Origin: Azophilus sp965247035
GTDB taxonomy: Bacteria; Pseudomonadota; Gammaproteobacteria; Pseudomonadales; Azotimanducaceae
Direction of reading: 5' to 3'
Assembly: GCA_965247035.1 (NCBI GenBank)
Contig: CBDFGJ010000001.1
Location: forward strand, 496,001 to 560,000
DNA: 64,000 nt
The position numbers and the translations under genes were made by a program. Positions within the stretch are counted from its first letter, which is position 1; every line of letters begins with the position of its first letter. A model generated the notes under the pieces. The model had not been told where the DNA came from. It worked only from the letters and a program-made list of their open reading frames with translations, and did not search any database. Below are positions 42,807-52,688 of this stretch, piece after piece.

Positions 42807-44000
42807 ATGGGGCAATCGCAACTCGGGCCTAGCAACTCGGATGAACAAATCATTCTGGACAGCATTGCCAAATGGGTGGACCGGGAAGTCAAACCCCGGG
42901 TCATGGAAATGGAGCGCAATGATGAGTATCCCCAAGAGCTGGTGGAGCAGATGAAGGAGTTCGGTTTGTTTGGCGCGACTGTTGGCGAGGAGTATGGCGG
43001 CCTCGGCCTAGCGGCGACCACCTACGCTAAGATTGTGGTGCTGATCTCCGAGCAGTGGATGTCCCTGTCCGGCATCTTCAATTCCCATCTAATGATGGCC
43101 CGCATCGTTGAAGCCCACGGCACCGAGATGCAGAAGGAGTACTGGCTGCCGAAGTTCGTCACCGGCGAGATTCGCGGCGCTTTGGCACTCACCGAGCCCA
43201 ACGCCGGCACAGACCTGCAAGGCATTCGCACCCGCGCCCGGCAACGGGGCGATGATTATGTAATCGATGGCGTGAAGACTTGGATCAGCAATGGCATTGA
43301 GGGCGGAGCGGTGGCTTTGCTGGTCAAGACCGACCCGGACGCTGTGCCGCCGCGCAAGGGCATGTCGATGCTCATCGCGCCGAAGTGGGATCCGGACACC
43401 GGCGCCGCCCACCCGGGCTTCCAAACCGGGCGCAAGCTGGAGAAGCTGGGCTACAAAGGCATCGACTCAGCGGAATTGATATTTGATAACTATGTGCTCG
43501 ACGCCCGCCGCCACCTCGTCGGCGGCGAGACCGGCAAGGGGTTCTACATGGCGGTGGGTGGCTTGGAGCTTGGCCGCATCAACGTGGCCGCCCGTTCGGT
43601 TGGCATCGCCCGTCGGGCGCTGCAGGAAGCGACCGCCTACGCCCAAACCCGGCAGACCTTCGGCAAACCGATTTGCGAGCACCAAGCCATTCAGCTCAAG
43701 TTGGGCGAAATGGCCACCCGCACCCGCGCCGCCGAACTGCTGACGCTGGATGCGGCCCAAGCCTATGATGCCGGGGAGCGCTGCGACATGGAGGCGGGCA
43801 TGGCCAAGTACTTCGCCTCCGAGAGCGCGGTTGAGAACGCCTTGGAAGCCATGCGCATCCACGGCGGCTACGGCTACTCGAAGGAGTATCCGGTGGAGCG
43901 GCTTTATCGGGACGCACCGCTGATGTGCATCGGTGAGGGCACCAATGAGATGCAGCGCATCGTCATCGCCCGTCAACTGATCGCCCGCAATCCCGTTTGA
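42807..44000 (+). CDS. Acyl-CoA dehydrogenase
   Basis: 397 aa, full length. FAD-site blocks LALTEPNAGTDLQGI and DYVIDGVKTWISNG, the C-terminal helical domain (RQTFGKPICEHQAIQLKLGEM) and the catalytic Glu in CIGEGTNEMQRIVIAR are all in place. It oxidises an acyl-CoA to the enoyl-CoA with electrons to ETF. The stop overlaps the next start (TGATG). Confidence 0.92.
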   Translation: MGQSQLGPSNSDEQIILDSIAKWVDREVKPRVMEMERNDEYPQELVEQMKEFGLFGATVGEEYGGLGLAATTYAKIVVLISEQWMSLSGIFNSHLMMARIVEAHGTEMQKEYWLPKFVTGEIRGALALTEPNAGTDLQGIRTRARQRGDDYVIDGVKTWISNGIEGGAVALLVKTDPDAVPPRKGMSMLIAPKWDPDTGAAHPGFQTGRKLEKLGYKGIDSAELIFDNYVLDARRHLVGGETGKGFYMAVGGLELGRINVAARSVGIARRALQEATAYAQTRQTFGKPICEHQAIQLKLGEMATRTRAAELLTLDAAQAYDAGERCDMEAGMAKYFASESAVENALEAMRIHGGYGYSKEYPVERLYRDAPLMCIGEGTNEMQRIVIARQLIARNPV

Positions 44001-45202
44001 TGGCGCCCAACGGCGGAGAGCTGGATCTGTCCATGAAGCTGACCGGCATCCGCGTGCTGGACCTCTCGACCTTTTTGCCCGGCCCGCACATGACCATGAC
44101 GCTGGCCGATCATGGGGCCGATGTCATGATGGTTGAACCGGCCAACGGCGTGGGTGAGCCAGTGCGCGAAGTGGGTTATCGAGATGCCGAAGGCACCTCG
44201 ATCTGGTTTCGCAACATCGCCCGCGGCAAACGCAGCCTGAAGATCAATCTGAAGGACGAAGCAGGTCAGCGGTTGTTTCATAAGCTGGCGGAAACGGCCG
44301 ATGTGCTCGTTGAAGCCTTCCGGCCCGGCGTCGTGCAGCGCTTAGGCATCGACTATCCCACCTTGAGCGCTCACAACCCCGGCTTGGTCTACTGCTCCAT
44401 ATCCGCATTCGGTCAGGACGGCCCGTTGCGGGACAAACCGGCCCATGATCTGGCCGTGCAGGCGCTCGCCGGCCTCGCCGATCTCAATCGGGGCTTGGAG
44501 GATGACAAGCCGGCGGCACCGAACGTGCCTGCGGCTGACGCCATTTCATCCTTGACCGCAGCCGTCGCGGTCCTGATGGCGCTCCTGCGCCGACAGCAAA
44601 CAGGGCAGGGAGACTATATCGATCTGTCCATGTACGACGCATTGCTGGCTTGGACGCCGAACGTCACTGGACCCGTATTTGAGGGCAACGCCCATCCGGT
44701 TGCTAAGCAGATGCGCTCATTCGGCGGTGCCGCCATGTACCACATCTACGAAACCGCCGACGGCGAATTCCTTGCTTTGGGCGGCTCCGAGATCAAATTC
44801 GCCCGCAACTTGCTCGCCGCCTTTGACCGGCTTGATCTTCTGCCCTGCGCTGAGGAGGAGCCTGGGCCTGCCCAAGAGCCCTTGCGTGCATTCTTCAAAG
44901 CCGCCTTCGCTGGCAAGCCGCGCGCCCATTGGGAGGCTTTTTTGGTCCCAATTGATTGCTGTTGGGCGTTCGTGCGCTCGCTAAAGGACGCCTTTGCCGA
45001 CCCGCACACCGTTCATAGGCGCATGCTACTCAGCGATGAGGCGGGCAATCCCCACATCGGCGCACCGATCAAGTACGCCAACGAGCCTGCTCGCCCCAAT
45101 CTCGCCATACCGGATTATGGCGAACACTCCATGCAAATCGGGCAATCCCTAGGGTTTGGCAACAAGGCCCTAACCGAACTGAAGGCGCGTGGCGTTATTT
45201 AG
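44000..45202 (+). CDS. Family III CoA-transferase (CaiB/BaiF type)
   Basis: 400 aa from the ATG at 44000; an internal ATG at 44033 aligns better with the family start. Blocks: GIRVLDLSTFLPGPHMTMTLADHGADVMMVEP, VEAFRPGVVQRLGIDY, and the catalytic Asp in DKPAHDLAVQALAG (about residue 150). Placed after an acyl-CoA dehydrogenase, it probably loads CoA on the pathway acid from another CoA thioester. Confidence 0.9.
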   Translation: MAPNGGELDLSMKLTGIRVLDLSTFLPGPHMTMTLADHGADVMMVEPANGVGEPVREVGYRDAEGTSIWFRNIARGKRSLKINLKDEAGQRLFHKLAETADVLVEAFRPGVVQRLGIDYPTLSAHNPGLVYCSISAFGQDGPLRDKPAHDLAVQALAGLADLNRGLEDDKPAAPNVPAADAISSLTAAVAVLMALLRRQQTGQGDYIDLSMYDALLAWTPNVTGPVFEGNAHPVAKQMRSFGGAAMYHIYETADGEFLALGGSEIKFARNLLAAFDRLDLLPCAEEEPGPAQEPLRAFFKAAFAGKPRAHWEAFLVPIDCCWAFVRSLKDAFADPHTVHRRMLLSDEAGNPHIGAPIKYANEPARPNLAIPDYGEHSMQIGQSLGFGNKALTELKARGVI

Positions 45203-45307
45203 CCCGGTTGGGGGCACCAAGCCACCAGCCCACCGATGGGACAGTAGACGATTCACAAATTCATATCATATGGACCTGCCAAGAAGCCTTGAAGAGCCGT
45301 TTCGCCA

Positions 45308-46663
45308 GTGCTTGACGAATTGATCCATTTCGTCAGCGTGACCCGGTACGACGATCTGCCCAAACCAGCGCTTCAAGCCGCTCGGACGTTTGCTTTGGAC
45401 AGCCTCGCCGTAGGCGTAGCCGGGCGTCTCCATCCGCATCGGGATGCGGTGGTGCGGGTCGCCTCCGCTTGGGGAGAGGGCCATGCGGCGCGAGTGCTTG
45501 GGGACGCCCTGCGCTTGCCGGCGCCCTCGGCGGCCTTCGTCAACGCCTATCAGATCCACTGCTTGGAATTCGACTGCGTGCATGAAGCCGCGGTGGCCCA
45601 TGTCATGACGGCGGTGGTGGCGGCGGCGCTTGCCGAGTGCGAACAAGCAGCGGCGCCGCCGGACGGTCGTCGGTTTCTGTTGGCGCTGATTCTCGGCGTC
45701 GAGGTGGCGGCCCTGCTCGGTTTGGCGGCGACGGCGCCGATGACCTTTTTCCGACCGGCGACGACCGGGGTATTTGGTGCCGCGGTCGCCGTTGGCACCT
45801 TGCGCGGCTTTGATGCCGCCATGATGCGCAGTTGCCTTGGCCACGCCCTAGGCCAGGTGGCGGGCACAATGCAGGCGCATGAGGAAGGCAAGCCGACCTT
45901 GCCGGTGCAGTTAGCGGGCGCTGCCCGGGGCGGGTTGGTGGCGGCTGACTTGGCTCAGGCCAAGGTGTCGGCCCCAATGGACGTCCTAGAGGGTCGGTAC
46001 GGCTATTTTCGCCTCTTCGAGCGAAGTTGGGACACCACCGGATTGGCCGAGCATCTAGGCAAAACCTGGCGGGTCACGGAACTCAGCCATAAACCCTTTC
46101 CGTGCGGGCGCGCCACCCACGGCGGCATCGAAGGCGTCTTGCGGCTGCGCCACCAAGGCGCCAACAAGGACAATTTGGCGCAGTTAGCGCTGTCGGCCCC
46201 GCCGCTGATCCATCAGCTTGTGATTCGTCCGGCCAAGCGGGACATGGAGGTTAACTATGCACGGCTATGCTTCGCTTACGTCGGCGCGGTGGCCTTGAAT
46301 GAGGGGACGGTGGACCTGAATCACTTTGGCCCGGCCTGGCTGCGGAACCCAGCCTTGATATCCCTTGCGGAGCGGTTCACAGCTACGGTCAACCCAATGT
46401 CCAATGCCGCCGCCTTTGTGCCCCAAACCCTGATCGCCCAGCTCGTTGACGGCTCATCTCGGTCCGTGCGCATCGAAGCGCTTTTGGGCTCGCCCGAACA
46501 GCCGCTTGACGATGCAGCGCGGCGCGCCAAGGTAGGCGCTTGCTTGGCCAGCGTCTATTCCGGCGCGGCTAGATGCGCCGCGCTGCTAGAGGCTACGGGC
46601 GATCTTGCCGAAGCCGAAAATGCGGCCCAATGCCTGCTTGATCCGGTGACCGGAACGCCCTGA
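45308..46663 (+). CDS. MmgE/PrpD-family protein
   Basis: 451 aa from a GTG at 45308. Family traits: LAVGVAGRLHPHRDAV, HCLEFDCVHEAAVAHVMTAVVAAAL, the GRYGYFRLF block and SHKPFPCGRATHGGIEGVL. Members dehydrate 2-methylcitrate (PrpD), decarboxylate cis-aconitate or isomerise pathway acids. With no PrpB/PrpC near, the methylcitrate cycle is unlikely. Stop overlaps the next ATG by one base. Confidence 0.85.
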   Translation: MLDELIHFVSVTRYDDLPKPALQAARTFALDSLAVGVAGRLHPHRDAVVRVASAWGEGHAARVLGDALRLPAPSAAFVNAYQIHCLEFDCVHEAAVAHVMTAVVAAALAECEQAAAPPDGRRFLLALILGVEVAALLGLAATAPMTFFRPATTGVFGAAVAVGTLRGFDAAMMRSCLGHALGQVAGTMQAHEEGKPTLPVQLAGAARGGLVAADLAQAKVSAPMDVLEGRYGYFRLFERSWDTTGLAEHLGKTWRVTELSHKPFPCGRATHGGIEGVLRLRHQGANKDNLAQLALSAPPLIHQLVIRPAKRDMEVNYARLCFAYVGAVALNEGTVDLNHFGPAWLRNPALISLAERFTATVNPMSNAAAFVPQTLIAQLVDGSSRSVRIEALLGSPEQPLDDAARRAKVGACLASVYSGAARCAALLEATGDLAEAENAAQCLLDPVTGTP

Positions 46664-48030
46664 TGCAAAACTACTTTGACGCGGCCGACATCGACAGCCT
46701 GTTGCGCGACCACCCAATCGGCGCGGACTTTGAATCCTTCGCCCGCAACATCAGCCGGGACGAACTGTTCGCCCATCAGGACCGTCTGTTTCGCCGCTGT
46801 GTGAAACGCGCTTGGGACACGGGCTTCTACCGCCGACTATGGGGAGCGGCCGGCATTGAGTCGGGCGACATCACAGGCTTGAGCGACCTCAACAAGCTGC
46901 CGGTGTTCGACAAGGCCGACCTCATGACCAGCATCGAAGCCCATCCTCCATTTGGCGATTTTGGTGGGTTCGATGCGGCAGACCCGCAGCATCCTGCTGT
47001 CATCTTCCACACCACCAGCGGCACCACCGGACGCCCGCAGCCGCTGTTGTTCGGCGCCAAGTCCCGGGAGGCGCAAAACCTGCTGCTCGCACGCGTGTAC
47101 AGGTTGCAGGGGCTGCGCGGCAGCGACCTGGTTCACTCAGTGTACGGACACGGCCCGATCAATGGCGGACACTACATCCGGGAGGCGGTCCTGCACTGGA
47201 CCAACGCGATTTTCCTGCCCGCCGGCACGGGCATTGAAACGCCGTCCGCACGCCAAGTGGAGCTGATGCGCGACTACGGCATCACCGTGATCGTCGGCTT
47301 CGCCGACTACCTTAAGCGCTTGGCTGAAGTGGCCACGGAGTGCGGGCTGGTGATGGGTGAGGACATTCGCGTTCGCATGATTAGCGGACAGATGGGACGG
47401 GAGGATCGCTCGCTCATCTCCGGTCTGTGGAACGGGGCTGCTTGCTTTGATTGGTACGGCGTGGGCGATACCGGGATCATCGCTGGCGAAGGTCCTGACC
47501 AAGACGGCCTATATGTGATGGAGGATGCCCACTACCTTGAGCTGTTGGACGTTGACAGCGGTGCCCCGGTTGCGACCGGCGGACAAGGCGACATGGTTTG
47601 CACCTGCCTGTTCAAGGACGATGTCTATCCGATCATTCGCTTCAACACCCATGACGTCACAACCGAGCGAACTGGCGTCTCGGCTCTCGGCTTCAACCTC
47701 AAGCGCATCGAAGGCTTCATGGGGCGCAGCGACAATATGGTGAAGATCAAGGGCATCAACGTCTTTCCTGCGGCAGTGGGGCCCATTTTGAGCGAACTGC
47801 CGGAGTTTCTGGGCGAGTTCGTCTGCCGGCGCACCGTTGGCGGCGAACTGGTGGTGCAGGTCGAAGCAAGTCGGACAGAGGAGGCATTGGCGGAGCGGAT
47901 GCGGGCGCAGCTCAGGCGAAAGCTCGGCGTCGACGTTGGCGTCCAGCTGATGGGCCGCGGCGAGACCGCGGCATTGACCGAGATCGATCGCCGACAGAAA
48001 CCCATTCGGCTGATTGATGAGCGCCAGTGA
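46663..48030 (+). CDS. Phenylacetate-CoA-ligase-like adenylate-forming enzyme
   Basis: 455 aa. P-loop-like TTSGTTGRPQPLLFG, the acidic YGVGDTGIIAGEG segment and the C-terminal hinge and lid (GFMGRSDNMVKIKGINVFPAAV) are those of PaaK-type CoA ligases. It would activate a carboxylic acid, probably aromatic or heteroaromatic, with ATP and CoA. Translationally coupled with MmgE/PrpD and amidase genes. Confidence 0.87.
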   Translation: MQNYFDAADIDSLLRDHPIGADFESFARNISRDELFAHQDRLFRRCVKRAWDTGFYRRLWGAAGIESGDITGLSDLNKLPVFDKADLMTSIEAHPPFGDFGGFDAADPQHPAVIFHTTSGTTGRPQPLLFGAKSREAQNLLLARVYRLQGLRGSDLVHSVYGHGPINGGHYIREAVLHWTNAIFLPAGTGIETPSARQVELMRDYGITVIVGFADYLKRLAEVATECGLVMGEDIRVRMISGQMGREDRSLISGLWNGAACFDWYGVGDTGIIAGEGPDQDGLYVMEDAHYLELLDVDSGAPVATGGQGDMVCTCLFKDDVYPIIRFNTHDVTTERTGVSALGFNLKRIEGFMGRSDNMVKIKGINVFPAAVGPILSELPEFLGEFVCRRTVGGELVVQVEASRTEEALAERMRAQLRRKLGVDVGVQLMGRGETAALTEIDRRQKPIRLIDERQ

Positions 48031-49420
48031 GGGCGTGAAGAATCATGTGGGCGGCCCGCAAAATCGCAGCAGGCACCTGATGGATGCTGGCGACCCCCGG
48101 TACAAGTGGACTGCGCAGGGGCTTGGCCGGGCTTTTGCAGCCGGGTTGGCGCACCCGCGCCAAACAGTTGAAGCCTGTTTGGATCGGGTGACGCAGGTTG
48201 ACCCGAAGATCGGCGCTTGCAATTTCCTTGCCGGCAGGGATGAGTTGCTGGATCAAGCGGAGGCGGCGGCGCGGCGCTGGCGACGCCGAGCGCCCTTATC
48301 ACCGCTTGACGGCGTTCCCTTTGGTGTCAAGGCCAACATTGCCGTGCGCAACTGGCCTTGGCACGGCGGCATCGCCGCGTTCAGACAGCGCCGAGCGGCG
48401 ACGGATGCGGCCTGCGTGGCGCGGTTGCGGGCAGGCGGGTTGATCCCTATGGCCTTGTTGAACATGCACGAGGCGGCTTTGGGGGAAACATCCGCGAATC
48501 CGTCCTACCGCACGACCTTGAATCCCCACAACCTGGCGCACATTGCTGGCGGCTCCTCAGGCGGCAGCGCCGCTGCGGTGGCGGCTGGGTTGGTGCCAAT
48601 CGCCCTGGGCACCGATGATCTAGGCTCCGTGCGCCTGCCGGCGGCGCTTTGCGGCGTGGTCGGGTTCAAGCCCGCTCATGGCGAAATTCCCACTGAGGGC
48701 GTGATTCCGCTATCCCCTCGGCTCGACCACCTGGGCGTTCACGCCAACAACCTAGGCGATGTGGCGGCGGTTATGGCGTTGCTTGGCCCGATGCCGAAGT
48801 CTGCGCGCACTGAAACAAGCGCTGCACAGGCGGTGATCGAATGGTCGCAGTGGCGCTTTGATCTTGGTCAGCCCTTGGCCGCTCCTGTTGCGGATGCAGT
48901 TGACCGCCTGTTGCGGCAGCATGGGGTGCAGCGAACAGTGGACTGGACGGACGTGGACTTCTCGGCCCTGCGTCGGGCTGGACTATTGGTCTGCGAACGC
49001 GATGCGGCGGAGTACTTCGCGGCCGAATTGCAAGAGCGACCGCAAGGATTCAGTTCAACATTCCGGCACTTGGTCGCTTGGGGTGCCGCTCAGCCGGTTG
49101 AAAAACTGAAGCGGGCGGAAGGATTGCTGATGAGCATGAGCGCGAGGTTACGGGATGACCTCTGCGGCCGTCTGCTGCTGTCTCCGACCACGCCGCATCT
49201 TGCCCCGCGCCGCAACGAGAGGCCGCCGTCAACTTTGGCGGACTTAACAGCCCCCGCCGCCATAGCCGGCGTTCCCGCCATCTCCATACCCACTGGCGCT
49301 GCCGCTAATGGCCTGCCGATTGGTCTGCAAATCACCGGTCTTGACAGCTCTGAGGTGGTCGCCGCCGCCACCACACTGTTCCCGGGCGCGGCGAAACGCG
49401 CACTGATTGAGGAAGGATGA
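48017..49420 (+). CDS. Amidase signature family enzyme
   Basis: 467 aa from the ATG at 48017, overlapping the ligase by 14 bases; an ATG at 48080 is a plausible alternative. Catalytic Lys in GVPFGVKANIAV, cis-Ser in AGGSSGGSAAAVAAG, and the nucleophile Ser in GTDDLGSVRLPAALCG (DD instead of the common DT). It hydrolyses an amide bond of a small compound. Supports an amide-containing substrate for the pathway. Confidence 0.88.
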   Translation: MSASEGVKNHVGGPQNRSRHLMDAGDPRYKWTAQGLGRAFAAGLAHPRQTVEACLDRVTQVDPKIGACNFLAGRDELLDQAEAAARRWRRRAPLSPLDGVPFGVKANIAVRNWPWHGGIAAFRQRRAATDAACVARLRAGGLIPMALLNMHEAALGETSANPSYRTTLNPHNLAHIAGGSSGGSAAAVAAGLVPIALGTDDLGSVRLPAALCGVVGFKPAHGEIPTEGVIPLSPRLDHLGVHANNLGDVAAVMALLGPMPKSARTETSAAQAVIEWSQWRFDLGQPLAAPVADAVDRLLRQHGVQRTVDWTDVDFSALRRAGLLVCERDAAEYFAAELQERPQGFSSTFRHLVAWGAAQPVEKLKRAEGLLMSMSARLRDDLCGRLLLSPTTPHLAPRRNERPPSTLADLTAPAAIAGVPAISIPTGAAANGLPIGLQITGLDSSEVVAAATTLFPGAAKRALIEEG

Positions 49421-49813
49421 GTGGACATCGATCAATTGCCGCGCATCGAAACCCGTGAGTTCCTAGGCGGCTGTGTACAGGCGGTGGACGATCAGGGCCG
49501 CACGGCAACCATTCGATTCCAGCCACCGGCGGGCACGACCAATCCGCACGGCAGCTTGCAAGGGGGCTTTGCCGCCGCCATGATCGATGATGTGGTCAGC
49601 TTAGCCACTTGGCTCGCCGGAGGCGAGCGAGCCTTTGTCACCAGCAGTCTCAATTGCCACTACCTGCGACCGGTTCCGTCGGGCCAGCCCTTGTTGGTGT
49701 CCTGTCAGCTCATACGGGCTGGCCGCCGTCAGGCCGTATTTGATGCAGAGGTGCGGGTGGAGGGAGACGACGACCTGCTGGCCAGGGCCGTTCAAACTCA
49801 GCAGTTTCTATGA
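49421..49813 (+). CDS. PaaI-type acyl-CoA thioesterase
   Basis: 130 aa from a GTG directly after the amidase stop. Hot-dog fold with NPHGSLQGGFAAAMIDDVVSLA, which contains the HGG-like and Asp active-site features of PaaI thioesterases. Likely frees CoA from dead-end thioesters in the pathway. Confidence 0.87.
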   Translation: MDIDQLPRIETREFLGGCVQAVDDQGRTATIRFQPPAGTTNPHGSLQGGFAAAMIDDVVSLATWLAGGERAFVTSSLNCHYLRPVPSGQPLLVSCQLIRAGRRQAVFDAEVRVEGDDDLLARAVQTQQFL

Positions 49814-49853
49814 GGTGGTCAGAGGCGAGATATTGTTGACCGATTGTTTGCAG

Positions 49854-50918
49854 GTGGGTGAGGTGGCTTATCGGCGCTTCAGCCGAACGAACCGCCCTGT
49901 CAGTGGCGCTCGCCGATTGCTGCGGCGCATCCTTCTGCTTGTTTTGGCGAGCCTTTTGCCCGGCGCTGCCGTCACTGAAGTCCTCTACGGGCGGGCGGTC
50001 GCTTTTGCGCAGCCGAATTCGGTGTGGGACCAAGAGTGGCAACGGGTCAGGAGCGACCTGGCGCAGCAGGAGGCGGTTCGCCTAGACTATTTCACGCGGG
50101 GGGAGCGGGGCAGCGAAGAGCAGATGCTGCACGACCTACGACGCGGACGGGCACACCTTGGCGGCATGTCCCTGCAGGGCCTCGCCGCCACCGTGCCGGA
50201 GCTTAACATCGCCATGGCGCCCTATGTCTTCCAGTCCGCCGAGGAGGTGGATTTCGTTTACGACAACTACCTGTTCGATGTGTTCGATGCGCTGTTCGCC
50301 GATAGAAACCTGGTGTTGCTGCAATGGGTGGAGGTTGGTTGGAACGGCATCTACTCCCAAGTGCCGATTCGGTTGCCCGAAGACACCCGGGGCCTGCGCC
50401 TGCGCGGTTCGCCCAATCCGGCGACGCAGTTGTTTCTGAAGGCCATCGGCACCGACTCCATTCCACTGGGCAGCGCCGACTTGGTGCCGGCGTTGCAAAC
50501 CGGCTTGATCGAGGGCGGCGTGTCCTCGGTGATCTTCCACTACTTTCTGACCAGAGGCTACGCCAGCCATCTGACCCTGTCGCGCCACTCCTATGACACC
50601 GGCGCGGTGGTGGCGAATAAGGCTTGGTTTGACGGCGCCACCGCTGAACAGCGCGCCATCCTGCGCGGCGCTTGGGGCGATGTGGCGACGGCACGGGCGG
50701 CTGTTCGCGCCTTGGCCGATGTTGCCATCGCTGGAATGCGTGATGAAGGGGTCGAGATCCAGGTTCTAAGCAAACTGGAATTGGAACGATGGCGTACTGC
50801 ATCGCGCACCATCGTGCCGATGCTGATTGAGCAAATTGGCGGACGTTCCGAGGCGGTGCATCAGGCCATAGTGCAGGGCAAAGGGCATTTCGCGGCGACT
50901 GTCGAAGGTGACAAATGA
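49854..50918 (+). CDS. TRAP transporter substrate-binding protein (DctP type)
   Basis: Start uncertain: GTG at 49854 or 49863; the frame upstream overlaps the thioesterase gene. About 354 aa. A basic-hydrophobic signal sequence (RRLLRRILLLVLASLLPGAAV) leads into the DctP fold with GTDSIPLGSADLVPALQTGLIEGGVS, the family block that contacts the ligand carboxylate. Followed by DctQ and DctM genes with overlaps, so a complete tripartite uptake system for an organic acid. Confidence 0.87.
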   Translation: MGEVAYRRFSRTNRPVSGARRLLRRILLLVLASLLPGAAVTEVLYGRAVAFAQPNSVWDQEWQRVRSDLAQQEAVRLDYFTRGERGSEEQMLHDLRRGRAHLGGMSLQGLAATVPELNIAMAPYVFQSAEEVDFVYDNYLFDVFDALFADRNLVLLQWVEVGWNGIYSQVPIRLPEDTRGLRLRGSPNPATQLFLKAIGTDSIPLGSADLVPALQTGLIEGGVSSVIFHYFLTRGYASHLTLSRHSYDTGAVVANKAWFDGATAEQRAILRGAWGDVATARAAVRALADVAIAGMRDEGVEIQVLSKLELERWRTASRTIVPMLIEQIGGRSEAVHQAIVQGKGHFAATVEGDK

Positions 50919-51421
50919 GGTGGCTCGCCTGGATGTCACGCATTGAGGCCGGGCTATGCGGCGCCGGTCTCGTCACCATGGCCATGGCGCTCATTGTTGA
51001 CGTTGGCGCTCGGTTGACCGTGGGTCGCGGTATTGTTGGGGCGGCCCAGCTTGGCCTAGTGGGGATGTTGGTCACGGCTCTGTTCGGCGTCGGACTAGCG
51101 GCCGATGCCGGTGAACATCTGCGGCCTCGGGTGCTGGATCAATTCCGTCCGCCCGGCTGGGAGATGGGGTTGAGGCGCACGGGTCACGCGCTGACTGCCG
51201 TTTTCTTTGCTCTGCTCACAGGCATTGCAGGGATGGTGGCGGCTGAATCCCATCGGTTGGAGGACGTAACGAGTTTGTTGCGCTGGCCGGTTTGGTTGCT
51301 GCAATCGGTGTTTGTGGTGGCGTTTGGCCTCAATGCCGTGCGCTATGCCCTGTTTACGGCCAGTCCGGAGCTAGCCGGGACGTCGCAAACAACCTTGCGC
51401 AAGGGCGCGGTGAAAACCTGA
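50915..51421 (+). CDS. TRAP transporter small permease (DctQ type)
   Basis: 168 aa, four hydrophobic helices. Its ATG overlaps the DctP stop (ATGA) and its stop overlaps the DctM start (TGATG). Divergent sequence as usual for DctQ; named from order and topology. Confidence 0.82.
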   Translation: MRWLAWMSRIEAGLCGAGLVTMAMALIVDVGARLTVGRGIVGAAQLGLVGMLVTALFGVGLAADAGEHLRPRVLDQFRPPGWEMGLRRTGHALTAVFFALLTGIAGMVAAESHRLEDVTSLLRWPVWLLQSVFVVAFGLNAVRYALFTASPELAGTSQTTLRKGAVKT

Positions 51422-52674
51422 TGGGCTGGATGCTTGCCGCGCTCCTGTTGCTGTTGCTCTGGCTGCGTCAGCCCATCTTGGTGCTGCTTGGCTCCGCCGC
51501 CCTGTTCACCTACACGGTGTTCGACAACGGCCACCCCGAGTATGTCGTTTACGACATTTGGGAGGCGTTCAACAAAGAGGTGTTGCTCGCCATCCCGCTA
51601 TTCATGTTCGCCGGCGCGGTGATGTCCCGGGGCTCAATCGCCCGGCGCCTCATAGACTTTGCCGTGGCGTCCACCCGTTTCATGCCCAACGGCTTGGCCA
51701 TAGCGACCGTGGTGTCAGCGGCTGGATTCGCCGCCATTTCCGGGTCCGCCACGGTCACGCTGATGGCTGTAGGCGCGGTCATGCACCAAGCTTTGCTTGA
51801 GAACGGCTACCGCAAGAGCTTTTCCATTGGCCTGATTTGCGCCAGCGGTGTGCTTGGCATCATCGTGCCGCCGTCCATACCGCTTATCCTCTACGGAGTG
51901 ATGACCGAAACCTCCATTGGCGACCTTTTCATCGCTGGCTTGGGCCCGGCCTTGCTCATGATCGTGGTGTTGGCTCTCTATGCCCTCATTGTCCACGGCC
52001 GCAGCGCCAAAACCCATTGGAACTGGGGCGACGTCAAGCGCACGGGCGTTCGAGCGCTTTCCGCCTTGCCGCTGCCGGTGGTCGTGCTTGGTGGCATCTA
52101 CGGCGGTTTTTTCACGGCAACGGAAGCGGCCGCCGTCTCGGTGGCGCTGGCAGTGCTGATTGAACTGGTCGTGCATAAGGATCTGAACCTGCGGGATCTT
52201 TGGCAGGTGGGTCGGGAGGCCAGCCAGTTGATGGGCAGTCTGTTTTTGGTGCTGGCCTTCGCGGTTTCCATCAACATTTTCCTGACCTACCAGCAGATAC
52301 CGCAGCAGGCCGTCGCCGCCTTGGCGACCATGATTGACTCGCCGTTGGAGTTTTTGGTGCTCGGCAACTTGCTGCTGTTGCTTGTGGGCATGGTCATCGA
52401 CATTGGCTCCGCCATATTGGTGCTGGCACCGATGCTGGAGCCCCTGGCCAATCAGTTAGGCATCGATTCAGTGCATCTGGGCATTCTGATGATCGTGAAC
52501 CTAGGCATTGGCTACCTGACGCCGCCGATGGGCCTGAACCTGATTGTCGCCATGGGCGTGTTCCGGGAGGATTTCACGACCGTAACCAAAGCGGTGCTGC
52601 CATTCATAGGGTTGATGCTGCTGGCGTTGACGGTGGTCGCCCTGTTCCCCGCTATCAGCAGCTTCCTGCTCTGA
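51421..52674 (+). CDS. TRAP transporter large permease (DctM type)
   Basis: 417 aa from the ATG at 51421, a dozen hydrophobic segments. Family blocks: LLAIPLFMFAGAVMSRGSIARRL, AAISGSATVTLMAVGAVM, GIIVPPSIPLILYGVMTETSIGDLF, GGFFTATEAAAVSV, GYLTPPMGLNLIVA. It is the sodium-coupled transport subunit. Confidence 0.92.
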   Translation: MGWMLAALLLLLLWLRQPILVLLGSAALFTYTVFDNGHPEYVVYDIWEAFNKEVLLAIPLFMFAGAVMSRGSIARRLIDFAVASTRFMPNGLAIATVVSAAGFAAISGSATVTLMAVGAVMHQALLENGYRKSFSIGLICASGVLGIIVPPSIPLILYGVMTETSIGDLFIAGLGPALLMIVVLALYALIVHGRSAKTHWNWGDVKRTGVRALSALPLPVVVLGGIYGGFFTATEAAAVSVALAVLIELVVHKDLNLRDLWQVGREASQLMGSLFLVLAFAVSINIFLTYQQIPQQAVAALATMIDSPLEFLVLGNLLLLLVGMVIDIGSAILVLAPMLEPLANQLGIDSVHLGILMIVNLGIGYLTPPMGLNLIVAMGVFREDFTTVTKAVLPFIGLMLLALTVVALFPAISSFLL

Positions 52675-52688
52675 TAGGCGGGTTCGCG

